Notes: generated by a model from the letters alone, not told the origin. Counted from the first letter of the stretch, positions 1-12,043 are shown. The stretch is 64,000 nt of DNA from Halicephalobus mephisto (GCA_009193035.1 SWDT01000154.1:1-64000), one strand, 5' to 3'. Translations and numbers: made by a program.

Positions 1-1
1 C

Positions 2-1270
2 ATATTAACAAATACAGGATGGCCAACAAATGAAAAGGAAAAAGAAAAGCTACAAGAAGATATTCAACACTTCCTTATCAAGAAAGGAGTAATTCATCGA
101 TCCAACGTAGAAGAAGATACAAAAGATCGACCATTAATTCCATATAATTTACGACAAAGAATCATCACGGAATTTCACTCTGATCCATTTTCTGGAGGAC
201 ATATGGGTCCAGAAAAGATGACGGCAAAGCTTAAAGAGAGGGCGTGGTGGCCCAACATGACCACCGACATCATCAAGGTCATTAAATCATGCAAGACCTG
301 TCAAACAGCAAAAACAAACCCTGGAGACATAGTTCCAGCAGAGACAAGACCGATAGAAACACCAGCAAGACCATTCCAGAGGGTTCACGTAGACACTATG
401 GGACCTATCCCGTCGACAGGCGAAAATCAATTCAATCACATTCTAGTGATTCGAGATGCTCTAACCAGATTTACAATCCTAGAGCCAATCAAAAATCTGG
501 AAGCTATCGAAATAGTGACAATGATCGAACAACAATTCATTTCTATATTTGGAGTACCTGAATCAATCGTCACAGACAATCACAGATCATTAACTGGAAA
601 GGAATTTAAGAAATTAGAAATGACGTATGGAATTAAACACATAACAACATGTCCATATAACCCCAGTGCAAACGGAATAGTTGAGCGAATCAATAAAGTT
701 ATCATGGATGGCATCAAGCAGAATGCGGATGCCAGAAATTGGCATCTACTAGTTAAACCAACAATGTTAGCTATCAATTCCTCAATCTGTCGTTCCACAC
801 ACACGTCACCGTTCTACTTAATATTCGGACGAGACCCTATTTTACCAATTGACAACATGTGGAACCTTGATCGAGAAGAATCAGCAAATCCACATGAACA
901 TGCAGGAAGAGTTCAGACAGGCTGGAAAATAGCTAAAGAACTTTCAGCTCAGAACTTAACTCATGCCGCGAAAGAAATAACGACAATACGATCAGCAAGA
1001 GATAAGACAACGAAAATCGGAGATTTAGTCTTATTCCGTAAATATGTGAAGAAGAACAAGCTGGACCACAGATGGTCAGGACCATTCCGAGTAATTGATG
1101 TCCAGCAACCAAATGCAGTCATCACACCGATCGACGACCCGATAAGCACGAAGACTGTAAGAACTGATCGTCTTAAACGATTCAACGAACCAATCACATT
1201 ACCATTACGTCCGTTAAGAAGAAGAAATGAGAAAGAAGATGAAGAACCACAGGACGAAAGTTTTAAGTGA
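2..1270 (+). CDS. Ty3/gypsy retrotransposon integrase (3' part of pol, open at left edge)
   Basis: The frame is open from base 2, so the first ATG at 203 is internal and the polyprotein continues beyond the left edge. It encodes an H2C2 zinc-binding segment (FHSDPFSGGH, then CKTC), an integrase core with the DDE residues (Asp in VHVDTMG, Asp in VTDNH, Glu in ANGIVERIN), and a C-terminal GPF-like module (HRWSGPFRVI). This domain order is that of Ty3/gypsy pol. The integrase inserts element cDNA into the host genome. The visible part has no internal stop, so the copy may be young. It is followed by a polypurine tract and LTR. Reverse transcriptase, RNase H and gag would lie to the left and are not visible. 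Confidence 0.93.
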   Translation: MLTNTGWPTNEKEKEKLQEDIQHFLIKKGVIHRSNVEEDTKDRPLIPYNLRQRIITEFHSDPFSGGHMGPEKMTAKLKERAWWPNMTTDIIKVIKSCKTCQTAKTNPGDIVPAETRPIETPARPFQRVHVDTMGPIPSTGENQFNHILVIRDALTRFTILEPIKNLEAIEIVTMIEQQFISIFGVPESIVTDNHRSLTGKEFKKLEMTYGIKHITTCPYNPSANGIVERINKVIMDGIKQNADARNWHLLVKPTMLAINSSICRSTHTSPFYLIFGRDPILPIDNMWNLDREESANPHEHAGRVQTGWKIAKELSAQNLTHAAKEITTIRSARDKTTKIGDLVLFRKYVKKNKLDHRWSGPFRVIDVQQPNAVITPIDDPISTKTVRTDRLKRFNEPITLPLRPLRRRNEKEDEEPQDESFK

Positions 1271-1408
1271 ATACTGTAACCATTGTAACATTTACTCATT
1301 TATCCTTTATTGTAGTCATTCTCTCTTAATCGTATAGGACTCATCTAACACCAGTAGTTAGCCAATCAGACGCCGAATTGACTGAGAGCGATGAGGACAC
1401 CGCTTTAA

Positions 1409-1698
1409 AGCGGGGGCAAATGTAGGCACAAAGATCGGACGTAAACCGGAACGGCCTAGACAGGATGCCCAAAGCTCCGCCCAGTCAGCCGACGCCTGTG
1501 AAGTGAGACTAAAGTGTTAGAGAGTCAGTCTCTTGAGAAATTCCAGCTTTAGACGGGTCCGCGTTTGACCTCGGTCAACTAGGACCCTTCCTCCTTTGTT
1601 CTATGCTTTGTTAAGATAAACAAGCTTAATTGCTAATAGTAGGAACCAACAGTTTTCCGTCCAACCAAGAACAACACACTCTTACCTCATTTACTACA
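1409..1698 (+). mobile_element. Polypurine tract and 3' LTR of the gypsy element
   Basis: A purine-rich tract (1409-1420, AGCGGGGGCAAA) directly precedes TGTAGGCAC at 1421, the classic junction where plus-strand priming starts. The LTR runs 1421-1698 and ends in TTACTACA. Its limits are supported by the related solo LTR at 11476-11797, which begins and ends alike. The expected target-site copy on the right would start at 1699. The left copy is outside the window. The LTR ends 49 bp before the first surviving exon of the mannosidase pseudogene, so the element lies in what was an intron or upstream exon of that gene. Confidence 0.88.
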
Positions 1699-1747
1699 AA
1701 ATCAAATTCATGATCTTTTAGTTTTACCTTTAATAATATTGCTGTAG

Positions 1748-4700
1748 ATATGGGTTGGTTGAAGACAGTTGAGGATTACTTTACTGGATATAATGCGAAT
1801 CAAGTTGACACAGCCGTGATGATCATCATTGATACTATAGTGGAATCGCTGAAGAGGAATCCTGAGAGGAAATTCTCCTATGCAGAGGTTGGATTCTTAA
1901 CCAGGTGGCTGGAAACAAGAAGTCCAGAAGAGATCCAAGATTTGATCAATCTAGTCAACAATGGTGGGAAGTTTAAGAAATATAAAATTTAATTAGTAAA
2001 TTTTGGATAATCTCCGGTACGAAATCGAAAGCAAAAAACAAAAGCATTTTAAAACTAATTTGAAAAAACCGGAAATTATTTGAATTTTATAAGCTATGAA
2101 ATATCTAAACTTACAAGTTATCACAATTTGATCCTGAAGCAAAAGTTGATCTTTCTTTCTCTTGTTGTTGGTAAATTGAAAATTGTTGCTTAATATGCTA
2201 CTTTCTAGGTCAACTAGAACTCATTGGTGGAGGCTGGGTTCAATCAGATGAAGCGGCAAGTCACTACATTGAACTCATCGACATGTATACCCTTGGATCC
2301 AGAAAACTCAACTACACTTTCGGATCCAGTTGCAGCAAACCTAAAACTGGATGGCAGATTGACCCTTTTGGTCATAGCAGAGAACATGCCAATTTACTAG
2401 CGATGGCAAGTCAATTAAACTTTAAATGTATTAAATGCAGCACCTTCACCATTTAGATGGGCCACGAATCAGTCTACTTCGCGAGAGCACACTACTTGGA
2501 ACACAGCATGAGAGCGGAACAGAAGAAATTGGAATTCAAGTGATGGCCTTTGGATGAAAATCGTACACATTACTGTGCTGTTAAGTTTTGTTAATTTGGG
2601 TTTTCCAGTCTCTAGGAACTTATTAACGGGCCTTTTCTACGCCCACTACACCCAACCAGGAGGATTTTGCTTCGATTTCCACTGCGATGACGCCCCAGTC
2701 ATTATAAACCCTAATTTCGACAGTTAAAATGCTGACGACGTCATTAGTAGGGCTACAGACTATGTTGAGAAAGATAGAGTAAGTTTTAATTTTTAAAAGT
2801 GGAGAAATAGTACATATGAAAAGTAAATTTAACATTATTCCATTCAGGACCAAAGAAAGAAGTCTTTCCTTGGTCTCGAATGGAATGCTATTAACTATGC
2901 TTTTAAATGTGTTAAGTCGTATTCGTTCTTGAGTCTTTCAAAATTTATGATTCTCTATTCCAGCTCCCGAGCATTCTCCACAAGCATGTCCTCTTCATGA
3001 TGGGAGGTGATTTTCAGTATCAAAATGCGGAACAGAACTTCAGAAACCTCGATAACCTTATTTGGCTGCTTAGAAATAGAACTGAATACAACATCTTTTA
3101 TTCTACCCCGGCCTGTTACACCAAGGCTATTCTGGGGGCAGAGGTTGCTTGAACAAATAAGACTAACGACTTCTTCCCCTACGGATCAGATATGTAAGTG
3201 TTTCTTAAAAATGAAAAAAAACAAATTTCTTTTCAAAAGAAAAATTTTTGATTTTGAAGTCCTAAAACGAAATATATTCAATTGAATTTCGTACTGTTAT
3301 AACAAGATTTAAAATCTGTAATTCTAGTCATGATGTAAAATTTGCTTATTCCTAGCGAAATATTTCAAAAACCTTAATATATCAATTATCGTAATATTTT
3401 TCTCAACAATTCTCTTTCCCAGGAACTCATATTGGACTGGGTACTTCACTTCCAAGCCTGTTTTCAAAGGTCTAATCAGAGCAGCAAGCAACTTCCTCAA
3501 CACTATTCGAGCGTTGAATGCTTTGTCCTTGAATCCCTCTTTAACGGAATACACTTCTCCAGAAGAAAAGTTAGAGCCATCAGCTTCAGTCAGCATCACG
3601 ACGCAGTTACAGGGACTTCTAAGAAACATGTCACCCGTGACTATGAGTACCGCATCTTCCAAGGGATGGACTCTGTTCAGTCTGTTTATCAAAGTGCTCT
3701 TGAGAGAATCTCCCAGAAATCCAAAGGGAATATGGCATTCTTCCCTGACCAAGTAATGTGCCGACTACTGAACGAAAGTGTTTGTGAATTTACGAAAAAT
3801 AATGCTGCTCCATATTCGATTTTACTGAGTAACGGTCACAGTCAACATGTCCAACAATTCGTCAGAATCCCTATCTGTACGAATACTGCAACTCTAGTTG
3901 ATGTAAATAATCAACCCGTCGATGGAGCTGTAGTAATGCCATTACTTGCGCAGTTTGATCAAATCGACAATAATATGTCTGCTCGTTTCGAACTCCAATT
4001 CATCGCGAATATCCCAGCTTTTGGATTTTCTACTTATTTCGTAACCAGCCAATCGAAAGAAGAAAATAACGTCCCAGTTTTGGAACCACAACAAATCAAA
4101 AGTCGTCCGAAATCCGTCAAAACGAATAGTATTACTAATGGACATGTTACTGTAGGCTTTGATGACAATAATCTAATAGCTTCTATTACAACATCCAGTG
4201 GAACAACTTATCCATTAACACAGAATTTCTTTTACTACGAAGGCCACGACAATAATGGAAGAGCTTCTGGAGCCTATATTTTCAGACCCAAAACAAATAT
4301 ACCAATTACTATAAATCAAAAGCCGAATATTTGGGTCGGTAGAATGGAAGTAAAGTAAGCTATAATAATAACACCAAAAATAATATATTAGTCATTTTCC
4401 CCACATATCGGTCTATGGACAGACTGGGTAAATTTAGTTCTGCAGTTGAAAAAATATTATTACTCGAAAACAACTTTTTCTAGGAAATTTAAAAATATAA
4501 CCTTGATTTTTATGTGTACTTTTCATCCTATTTAGTACATATTTTCCGAAATTTTTATACGAATATAAGAACACTTTTTGGTAGTATTTTTAGGTAGGGT
4601 TGCAGTATATCATACAAGGTTTTGGAATTTTCTGAAATATAATCAATAATTCCGAAACCTTATAGAAAGATAAGATATTAAGTTCTACAATTTCCGGTCT

Positions 4701-5830
4701 CAAGTAGAAATTTCTAAAAACTCTTGTCAAAACAACCTTGGAATTTAATAACGAATATCTCTAACTTTATGATAGTATGATATCATACTAGTTCAGAAAA
4801 CATACTATTAAAAAACATCTTGTATAATAACAGAATTAAGATTAGATCAATTTGAAAACGAATATGCTTTTAATTTTCAGACAAATCTTCTCTAACTGGA
4901 TTACCCAAACAATCCGTCTTCATCCAGAAAAAACCTACGTTGAATTCGAATGGACGATCGGTCCTCTTCCTGAAAACGACGCAAACGGTAAAAAATACGG
5001 AAAAGAACTTATTACTCGTTACGAATCTACCGGAATCATCAGTGGGTCGACATTCTACACAGATTCTAATGGAAGACAACTTATTCAGCGAAAACGCAAT
5101 TGGAGCCCTGATTATACTTATGACGACACTGAACCCGTTGCTTCAAATTATTACCCGGTCACTTCTACCGCTATTATAAAGGACAATAACACAGCATTGG
5201 CCGTGTTATTAGATAGAACTCAAGCAGGAGGCTCTATTATCGACAACTCGTTAGAATTTTTGCTTCATGAAAGGGATTTCTATGATGACGGATTCGGGAT
5301 CGACGAAGCTCTAAATGAAATGGGAGCCGATGGAAGACCATTAATAGTTAGAGGAATTCACAGAGTCTTCTTGTCTGATTCTAATACTATTTCTTCTCTT
5401 GCTAGAACAAGATATTATGAACTCTACAATTCCCCCGTTATTAGTTTTTCTAAAATCAACTCTTACGACGATTACAACACAAATTTCGCAACGGAATATT
5501 CTGGTCTTTCTGGGAAACTTCCTTCCAATGTCAAGATATTGACTCTGAAGCAAATTGATCCTAACAACCTTATCCTCAGACTTGAACACATTTTCGCTGC
5601 TAATGAAGATCCAAATCTGTCTAAGTCAGTGACAGTCGATATTTCCACTTTGTTCAAGGACTTGAAGGTCAGCTTAGTTCAAGAAATGTCCTTAGCGGCT
5701 AATTCTTACATTAATGGAAGTAGTAAGTTCCTCCATCAAACTTAACATGTTTAATTTTCTTTTAGCCTCAACAAATGTAATTTTGAATCCACAAGACATC
5801 AAAACATTTCAAATTACTGTCAGTTTGTGA
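1748..5830 (+). pseudogene. Lysosomal-type alpha-mannosidase (GH38) pseudogene, 5' truncated
   Basis: GH38 exoglycosidases remove alpha-mannose from N-glycans in the lysosome. Inferred exons: 1748-1963, 2209-2405, 2457-2562, 2609-2778, 2964-3193, 3423-4354, 4881-5722, 5766-5830. Family landmarks are clear: [28 protein letters not shown] (nucleophile Asp region), [21 protein letters not shown]. The usual N-terminal zinc-binding His-x-Asp exon and signal peptide are missing; the gypsy LTR lies where they should be. Lesions I see: TGA at 2541-2543, TAA at 2725-2727, TGA at 3150-3152, and a one-base frameshift near 3590 just before QHHDAVTG. The distal half (exons 6-8) is open and well conserved. 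One intron (2406-2456) appears to be GC-AG. Sequencing error could explain one lesion but hardly all four. Confidence 0.88.
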
Positions 5831-6802
5831 AGTTCACTAATTACATACCCTCTCGTAATTCATCGGCATTTGATGGATCAAAGTAGTTTAGAAATTGATA
5901 ATTTTATTTACTAACGTTAATTCGTAAACACATTGATGCCCAGGATTGTTTGTCGCACAACGCACCATGGGGGATCAAGCGTTTTTTTAAAGTTTTTTCT
6001 CTTTATATGAAATATATGGCGTATTGTGTACTCCCAGGAATGAATTATTTTTATTAACTATAGTTTATTAGGTATACTAAATTTAAGTAGTTTGGTTGTT
6101 TGAATTGTCTTCAGTTAAAACGTAAAAAATATAAAATAATTGATTGTTATAAATAAAAATGAGAGAATATTCCGTTTTTTATATGCTAAATTTTCGGACC
6201 AACTATATTTTTGGAATCTCCTAGTTGTGCTAATAATATTTTTAAAAAGAATTCAGAAGGTTCAATCATATTTTAAAAATTGATTAAATGACGTAAAGCA
6301 CGTAATATGTCGCTTTTCCTCAACTCCCAAAAAGTGTGACTCACCGGTGACGCACGCAGACGCAAATGTGTTAAGAGTACCACTGACCATCTGGAGAGTC
6401 ACGGTTTCAAAAACACAGACGCTCCGTGTTCGTCCAAATCAGAAATTATCAACCGTGGAAGACAGTGGGTACACGCAATAAGTGCAGAGATGAAAACGGT
6501 CCTAACTTAAAAGCTTGCGTCAGTACTATCAACCCGTACGTAATGGACAGGACCGGAAGATGCTAAAAACGCTCTAGAACCGTTCGAAGAAAATCAATGC
6601 TTGCATCGGAAATCAAACCATTCTGATCCGTTCCCGCATCCAATATTTGAAATTGGGTTGAAGTACGGGGATCTTTTATCTTTATCTCACTGCATAATTA
6701 ATAAACATGGACATAAATGCTTAACAATACAATCTTTATTATATCAATAAATCAAAAAACATCGCAAAACAAAAACAATTTAAATCGGAACTTCAATTTC
6801 TG
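5831..6802. other. Intergenic, with a possible decayed coding remnant
   Basis: Mostly AT-rich. At about 6334-6563 base composition becomes balanced and two short frames are open in series on the plus strand (about 6340-6510, then 6505-6561 ending in MDRTGRC and a stop). A frameshift or unseen intron would join them. This could be a remnant of a small cysteine-containing protein. I do not recognise the family. A TTTATT at about 6735 is the likely poly(A) signal (AATAAA) of the minus-strand gene at 6803-7179. Confidence 0.3.
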
Positions 6803-7179
6803 TCAATCAAAATCAGGTTCATATTGAAATTCTTGACAGCAGACGAAGTAAAGTTGCTTGAAAAAGTTTATTTTGTCTAAATCAAGAAGACACTCATAAT
6901 AGGATGTCCAAATTAAAACATATTTCACAATATCTATGAGGATTTCCTTCTTAAAAGTTCTTTCAAGATTAATTCCGGGAAAATAATTAAATATTAATAA
7001 CCCAAAAATCTGAAAATTCGAAATAAAAATAATCTGATTATTATTATGAAAATTAATATACTTACAATTTTCTTTTCGAGCTCCATCGTGATCTCATTAC
7101 AAAAATAAGCAAAAAGTTTACGTAAATGGTTGTGCAAATACTGGCTCTTGAGGAAACGGATCGTTGACAAAACTGCCAT
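6803..7179 (-). CDS. Small two-exon protein, unknown function (105 aa)
   Basis: Exon 1 (7066-7179) starts MAVLSTIRFLKSQYLHNH and stops at a GTAAGT donor. Exon 2 (6803-7009) follows a TTTTCAG acceptor and stays open for 68 codons to TGA, ending EFQYEPDFD. The two exons sum to whole codons in phase 0, and an AATAAA lies about 65 nt past the stop. Exon 2 contains aromatic-rich hydrophobic stretches (IWTSYYECLL, KQLYFVCCQ). Only exon 1 would show up as a plain ORF. I do not recognise the family. The good splice sites, phase agreement and poly(A) signal favour a real gene. Conservation in related nematodes would settle it. Confidence 0.5.
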
Positions 7180-8185
7180 CTTAAATATTATTAATTTATT
7201 AAAGTAATAAAGAAATTAAAATGCCAAAAAATCGCCCGAGGAAAAATAAAATAATTTAGGCCAGACGTCGAAAACAACTGGAAACAAAATTGAGGGTCAG
7301 GAATTTTTGTGAAAAGAAATTGTATATTGACAAACATGGATATCAACTATGAATTGATCGAGGAGGCGGTTTTTTGCTTCAACCGTGCATCCGTCTTGAG
7401 GTATCCATTTTGAGTCTTGTAAATTTTTATAATTACGCAAAAATATTGATTGTTAATTCTTTCTTTGGTATCTAAGTATTTTTCTTTGTTTACAACTCAA
7501 TTCTTATCACTACAGATAAAAACAAATTTCTGGCCTCTAATGGAATAAAAAGTGAATTTCGTTTGAATTTCCGGGATAGACGCACTTTTTAGAAAATGAA
7601 AATGGACATACACTTTTTTTTCTGGAAAGTTTTGCTGTTTCGAATTTTTACTATTACATCACACATTGAACATTAAATATGCAAATCAACTACCTTACTA
7701 GATTTCAATCCAGATCTCGGTAATTTTGAAGGATATCTACAATGTAATTCGTTTGAAAGTTTTCCCAAATTATTGAACATAATTAAGCTCAGATTCCCAT
7801 TGCAACTTGGTTGATTGTTGAGAATGTTGAAGGTATAAACGATTTATACAAAAGCGAGAGATATTTGAGATAGAATTCTGTGTAAATTTTTTGTTTGAAT
7901 TTTACTCGGTTTCCGTTTAATTGTATAACTCATTACATCGATATTGTAAAAAGAATGAGTTGGTCATATTTCTCTGAATTTCGTAAGGTATTATGTTGAA
8001 ATAAGCAGTATTTACAAAATCAACATGTCAATCATTTGTGATCTTCATTCAACTTTTGACGTATAAAGCAGATTAAATATCTTGATAAGGCAAACGTATA
8101 AAAAGGGTCGAATAGTGTTCTCCTCATTCCATCCTAATTGATATCGTCTGGTTGCGCTGCTACCTTCTTTCTACTTTATTTCATC
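7180..8185. other. Intergenic / promoter of the helicase gene
   Basis: No convincing gene. A short plus-strand frame starts at an ATG near 7336 (MDINYELIEEAVFCFN) but ends quickly, and no good continuation was found. TATAAAAA at about 8097-8104 lies 80-90 bp before the helicase ATG and is a plausible TATA box. Confidence 0.4.
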
Positions 8186-10952
8186 ATGACTATTAATACC
8201 GAATTCAGCTTCTACAATGGATTCATCAAGAGTGCTGGATATTTTGATGATCTTCCTAAAGAATATCATTCTCTTTACGAAACTGTAAACAATAATTCTA
8301 GTCATCAAATTACCGTGAATCTTCTGGCTGAATATTGTAATGATATTTTAAAAGTTCTGAAAGAGGATATTGGCAAAGACGAAAGTGATATTAATACACC
8401 AATGAAGAAGTTCCTTGCTTTTAGTTATATTCATTATATCAGTGAAATGGTATGTTTTTTATAAGAACATGAATAAGTTAAATTTGTAAATCCAAGATTT
8501 TCGTTTTTAACAAAATGCAAACGATGATTCGTAATCCTGATCTTGGTTGAATCATTCTTCTGGGCTTAATTTAGAGGAATATAGTTCAAATTTCAGTATA
8601 AACACAATAAGGCAATAATTTGTAACGGAGTTATTAAATCTTCTCAACAGAAAAGCAAAATTAAGAAAAACAAAGTCATCGAAGTAACTAATTTTAACGA
8701 GCCCATTTATATTCCATGTGCAATCACCGTTGCTTCAAAAGACGCTGAAATTAATCAACTCGAAGAAAGTATTTGTTGCACAGTCCCTGTAATCCTTTGT
8801 AAAACTGATGATGTTGAAAAGTACAATGGCGTTTGGAATGATGGCATCGAGTATATGGAAATCCAAGATCTTCAAGTGAAACGCAGTAACGCATCGTCGA
8901 CAACGATTTATGCTAGATTTAACAACGAAAAACGAACTCTTTTCAAGAAATGGAAAATTGCGAAAACACCACTCACAATTTTCACCTTACCACAAAAACA
9001 AGCATTAAATTTCTCGAAATTTGCTATTACAGGTCTAGTAAAAAAGAAAGAAATAATCAATAAAATTTTTCCGGTGAGTCTATATTTGTAATGATTTCCT
9101 TATTTGTTTTTGTCCAAGGTAACTTCCTTAAAAGTTCGTTTTCATGTAGGCTTGATAAATACACAATAGTGTTTAAAATCCGGATTTTTGGCTTGCATAC
9201 ATTAAGCTATCGCTTTTGTATTTCCTTTAAAAGGTATACCTTTACAAGTTTAGTAATCCCTCTATTTCAGCTTTACTTTCTCTGTTACCTTCGAACTTGA
9301 TATTAGTAGAGATTTAACATCTAGTTAATTTAACATTTTAGACTACAAAAAGCTCTACTATCTCCTGCAATGGTGTTCTAAAACTTGATTTAAATTTGGA
9401 TCAAAAACAAGAACAAGCAGTACTTGCAATCAGCCAACAAGTATCTTCAACATTTGTCCTCATCGGACCTCCAGGAACCGGAAAAACGTCCACCCTTGTT
9501 GCTGCTATTAAGATGCTTCGTCAGAAGAAAAGCAACAAAATTCTCGTATGTACTCCCACCAACAGAGCGGCTGATGTCTTTGCTGAGCAGTTATTGGGTG
9601 TGCTGGACCCTAAAATGATCTTCAGATTGATATCTCGTAGTCAAGATGTTACCAAGATCAATCCAAAGTTGAATGACATTACTATGAAGTCAGCTATTAA
9701 GATAGATGGTGTTAAAAGTGAAGTTTTCGACTGGCCCACAGAAGACGATTTCAAAAAGTTCAAAATTGTGATTTGCACCTTGGGATTGGTCCCAATAATG
9801 GCACAGAAGTATAAACTAAATGCATATGAAGGATACTTTAACTACATTTTCATCGACGAAGCTGGTCAAAGTCCGGAAATGGAATGTTGGTTACCTCTGC
9901 ACTTCCTTGCAAATGAAAACACCCGTTTGATTCTGGCTGGGGATCCGAAACAACTCGGTCCTGTGACGAATGTGGGTTGTTTGCAAATATACGGTTACAA
10001 GAAGAGTTTGCTAGCAAGACTATCTGAAAATTCGCACTTTATCGAAGGGTGAGTAGTTTTATAAAAAATTAGAAAACAATATTTCGGAAATTAATTTCAA
10101 ACTTCTTAAATTCCGTGATTTATTGAATATTCAGATATAGAACACCTTTCAATATGAGTAGAAAGTATAAATTTTCAGACAAAATTTGGTTCAATTAAAA
10201 AACAATTATCGCTCCGATGAGGCTATCGTAAACCTTTTTTCTGGTATATTTTACAATAACACCGTATGCCACACTTACAAACGAAATAAACAATCCCTTT
10301 GCAACATTTGCTCCAACAAAGAATTCCCCATCATATTTGAGGACATTTCTGGCGAAGAAGAGCTTTCTGAAGCAAACTCTTACCGGAATATTGCTGAAGG
10401 GAATATGGTTGTCAAGTATGTTACATGTCTGAAAAGAATAGGGATCAACGATGAAGATATTGGGATTATTTCCCCTTACAAATACCAAGGAAGATACATT
10501 CGTCGCGAACTGAATAAATTACATAAAAACTCCCAGATTATTGTGGACACCGTTGAGAAATTCCAAGGCATGGAAAAAAGAGTTATCATTATGACTACTG
10601 TTCGAACCTCAAAATTGGGCTTCATGGCAGAAGATAACAGATTGAATACTGGAATTTCCCGTGCAAAGGAGCTGTTAATCATTATTGGAGATAAAAATAC
10701 TCTTGTTAGTTCTGCTTGGAAGAAGTAAGTAAAACTTTTACTGAATATTTACGAGATTGTTGATTCTTCGAAATCTTCAATCTCCAAACTCGAATTTTTT
10801 GAAGAGTTCATTACACGTTCAAGTTTCTTAATTTTCAAATTTAAATTAATTAGAAATCAACGGACTTGAATGCTTACAATTGATTTTTATTTTTCAGAAT
10901 TACGAAGATCTGCCAGGAAAACAAATCATTTTTGGAACTCGAGAATAAATGA
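8186..10952 (+). CDS. Mov10/SDE3-like superfamily 1 RNA helicase
   Basis: Exons 8186-8449, 8597-9073, 9342-10048, 10179-10724, 10898-10952; 682 aa. The start is the ATG of MTINTEFSFYNGF; an upstream TTG-initiated frame is not needed. SF1 motifs appear in order: Walker A GPPGTGKT, motif Ia TPTNRAAD, motif II IDEAGQS, motif III LAGDPKQLGPV, motif IV-like NNYRSDEAIVNLF, motif V VDTVEKFQGMEKRV and motif VI NTGISRAKELLIIIGD. The VEKFQG/SRAK pattern is that of the Upf1-Mov10 group and fits Mov10/SDE3 best. These helicases act in RNA silencing and mRNP remodelling; in C. elegans ERI-6/7 is a relative. The N-terminal ~250 residues are not recognised. The gene looks intact, with a TATA-like box upstream. 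Confidence 0.87.
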
Positions 10953-11475
10953 CAATGGTTGCCACAATTCGACTCAATTTTTTTAAAATTTTTTGTAAGC
11001 TAGTTAATCATTTAATTATTAAGAAAATAATAAGCTTTTTTAAAGTTAATTCAAAATTGATTTTTATTCTTCAGTGATCTTTAAAAACTGTATTCTCTTG
11101 GAATTTGCTATTTTTATTTAAATAATTGTTTATGGTATCGTGTAATTGTTGAAATATAGATTAATCCTGACATGACTAACAAGAATTGTTTGTACGCAAT
11201 ACATCGTAAGAAAACAAACATTAAGTTACTGTTTTTTATTCTGAAATCTCACTTTCACATAGAACTTCTTACTGCTAGTGATCCCTATTGTTCGTGATTC
11301 CTATTTTCTAATAGTTTCAAGACTGAATCCAGGAATCATAACGGTAACAACTATTTTCCATTTTTTATCTTTTCTCAATTCCTACTTCGACTTTAAAATT
11401 GTGAAATTTATCAATTAATTCAGGGATATTAATTGGTTTTTTTAATATTTAAATAAGAAAAACATTCAGTGAAGC

Positions 11476-11797
11476 TGTAGGCATAAAGATCGGAGTTAAA
11501 CCAGAAACGGCCTAGACAGAATGCTCAAAGCTCCGTCCAGTCAGCCGACGCCTGTGAAGTGAGACTAAAGTGTTAGAGAGTCAGTCTTTGAGAAAACCCA
11601 ACTCCAACCTGATCCGAGTTTGATTTTGGTCAAACGAGGACCTTTCCTCTCTTTGTCCTATGTTTATGTTAAGATAAACAAGAGTAATTGCTAATAGTAG
11701 GAATCAACAGTTTTCCGCCTAATCAAGGAGCTCCCAAGATGTCACTCCATCGACATCCCCTCGTACTACATATTTTACTTCCATCATTTTTACTACA
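11476..11797 (+). mobile_element. Solo LTR of the same gypsy family
   Basis: It begins TGTAGGCATAAAGATCGG and ends TTTACTACA, matching the LTR at 1421-1698 over most of its length (shared blocks around GGCCTAGACAG, CAGCCGACGCCTGTGAAG and TTGCTAATAGTAGGAA). It is flanked by a direct 4-bp repeat AAGC at 11472-11475 and 11798-11801, the expected target-site duplication. No internal domain is present, so it arose by LTR-LTR recombination. It is longer than the left copy because of an extra stretch near its 3' end (about 11735-11775). Confidence 0.88.
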
Positions 11798-11866
11798 AAG
11801 CTGAATTTTCTAATGAAGTGTTTTTACTTCAATAGGAGTTTCGACGTGATCTCTGCTATCATATTA

Positions 11867-12043
11867 CAGTAGAACTTGGATATAAGATACCCCCTTGGGA
11901 TCGGGTAAAGTGTATGTTATAAGAAAGGGTATATTATAGCGGGGGTAGATTTGAAGCCAGATTAACCAAATTCACTCACTCATACCATATGCTATAACGT
12001 GAGATGTGTTATAGCACGGGTATTTTATATCCAAGTTCTACTG
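11867..12043. mobile_element. Short TIR element (MITE), pogo/Tc-like
   Basis: Terminal inverted repeats CAGTAGAACTTGGATAT and ATATCCAAGTTCTACTG bound a 177-bp sequence flanked by TA on both sides (11865-11866, 12044-12045). CAGTRGAA...ATATAA termini and TA targets are typical of pogo/Tc1-mariner-derived MITEs. There is no coding capacity. A related element lies at 20935-21125. Confidence 0.8.

Noticed and set aside
2623..2853. Minus-strand 76-codon ORF
   Set aside because: Antisense of a mannosidase pseudogene exon.
7336..7420. First exon of a divergent gene (MDINYELIEEAVFCFN)
   Set aside because: The best downstream acceptor leads straight to a stop; too short to support.
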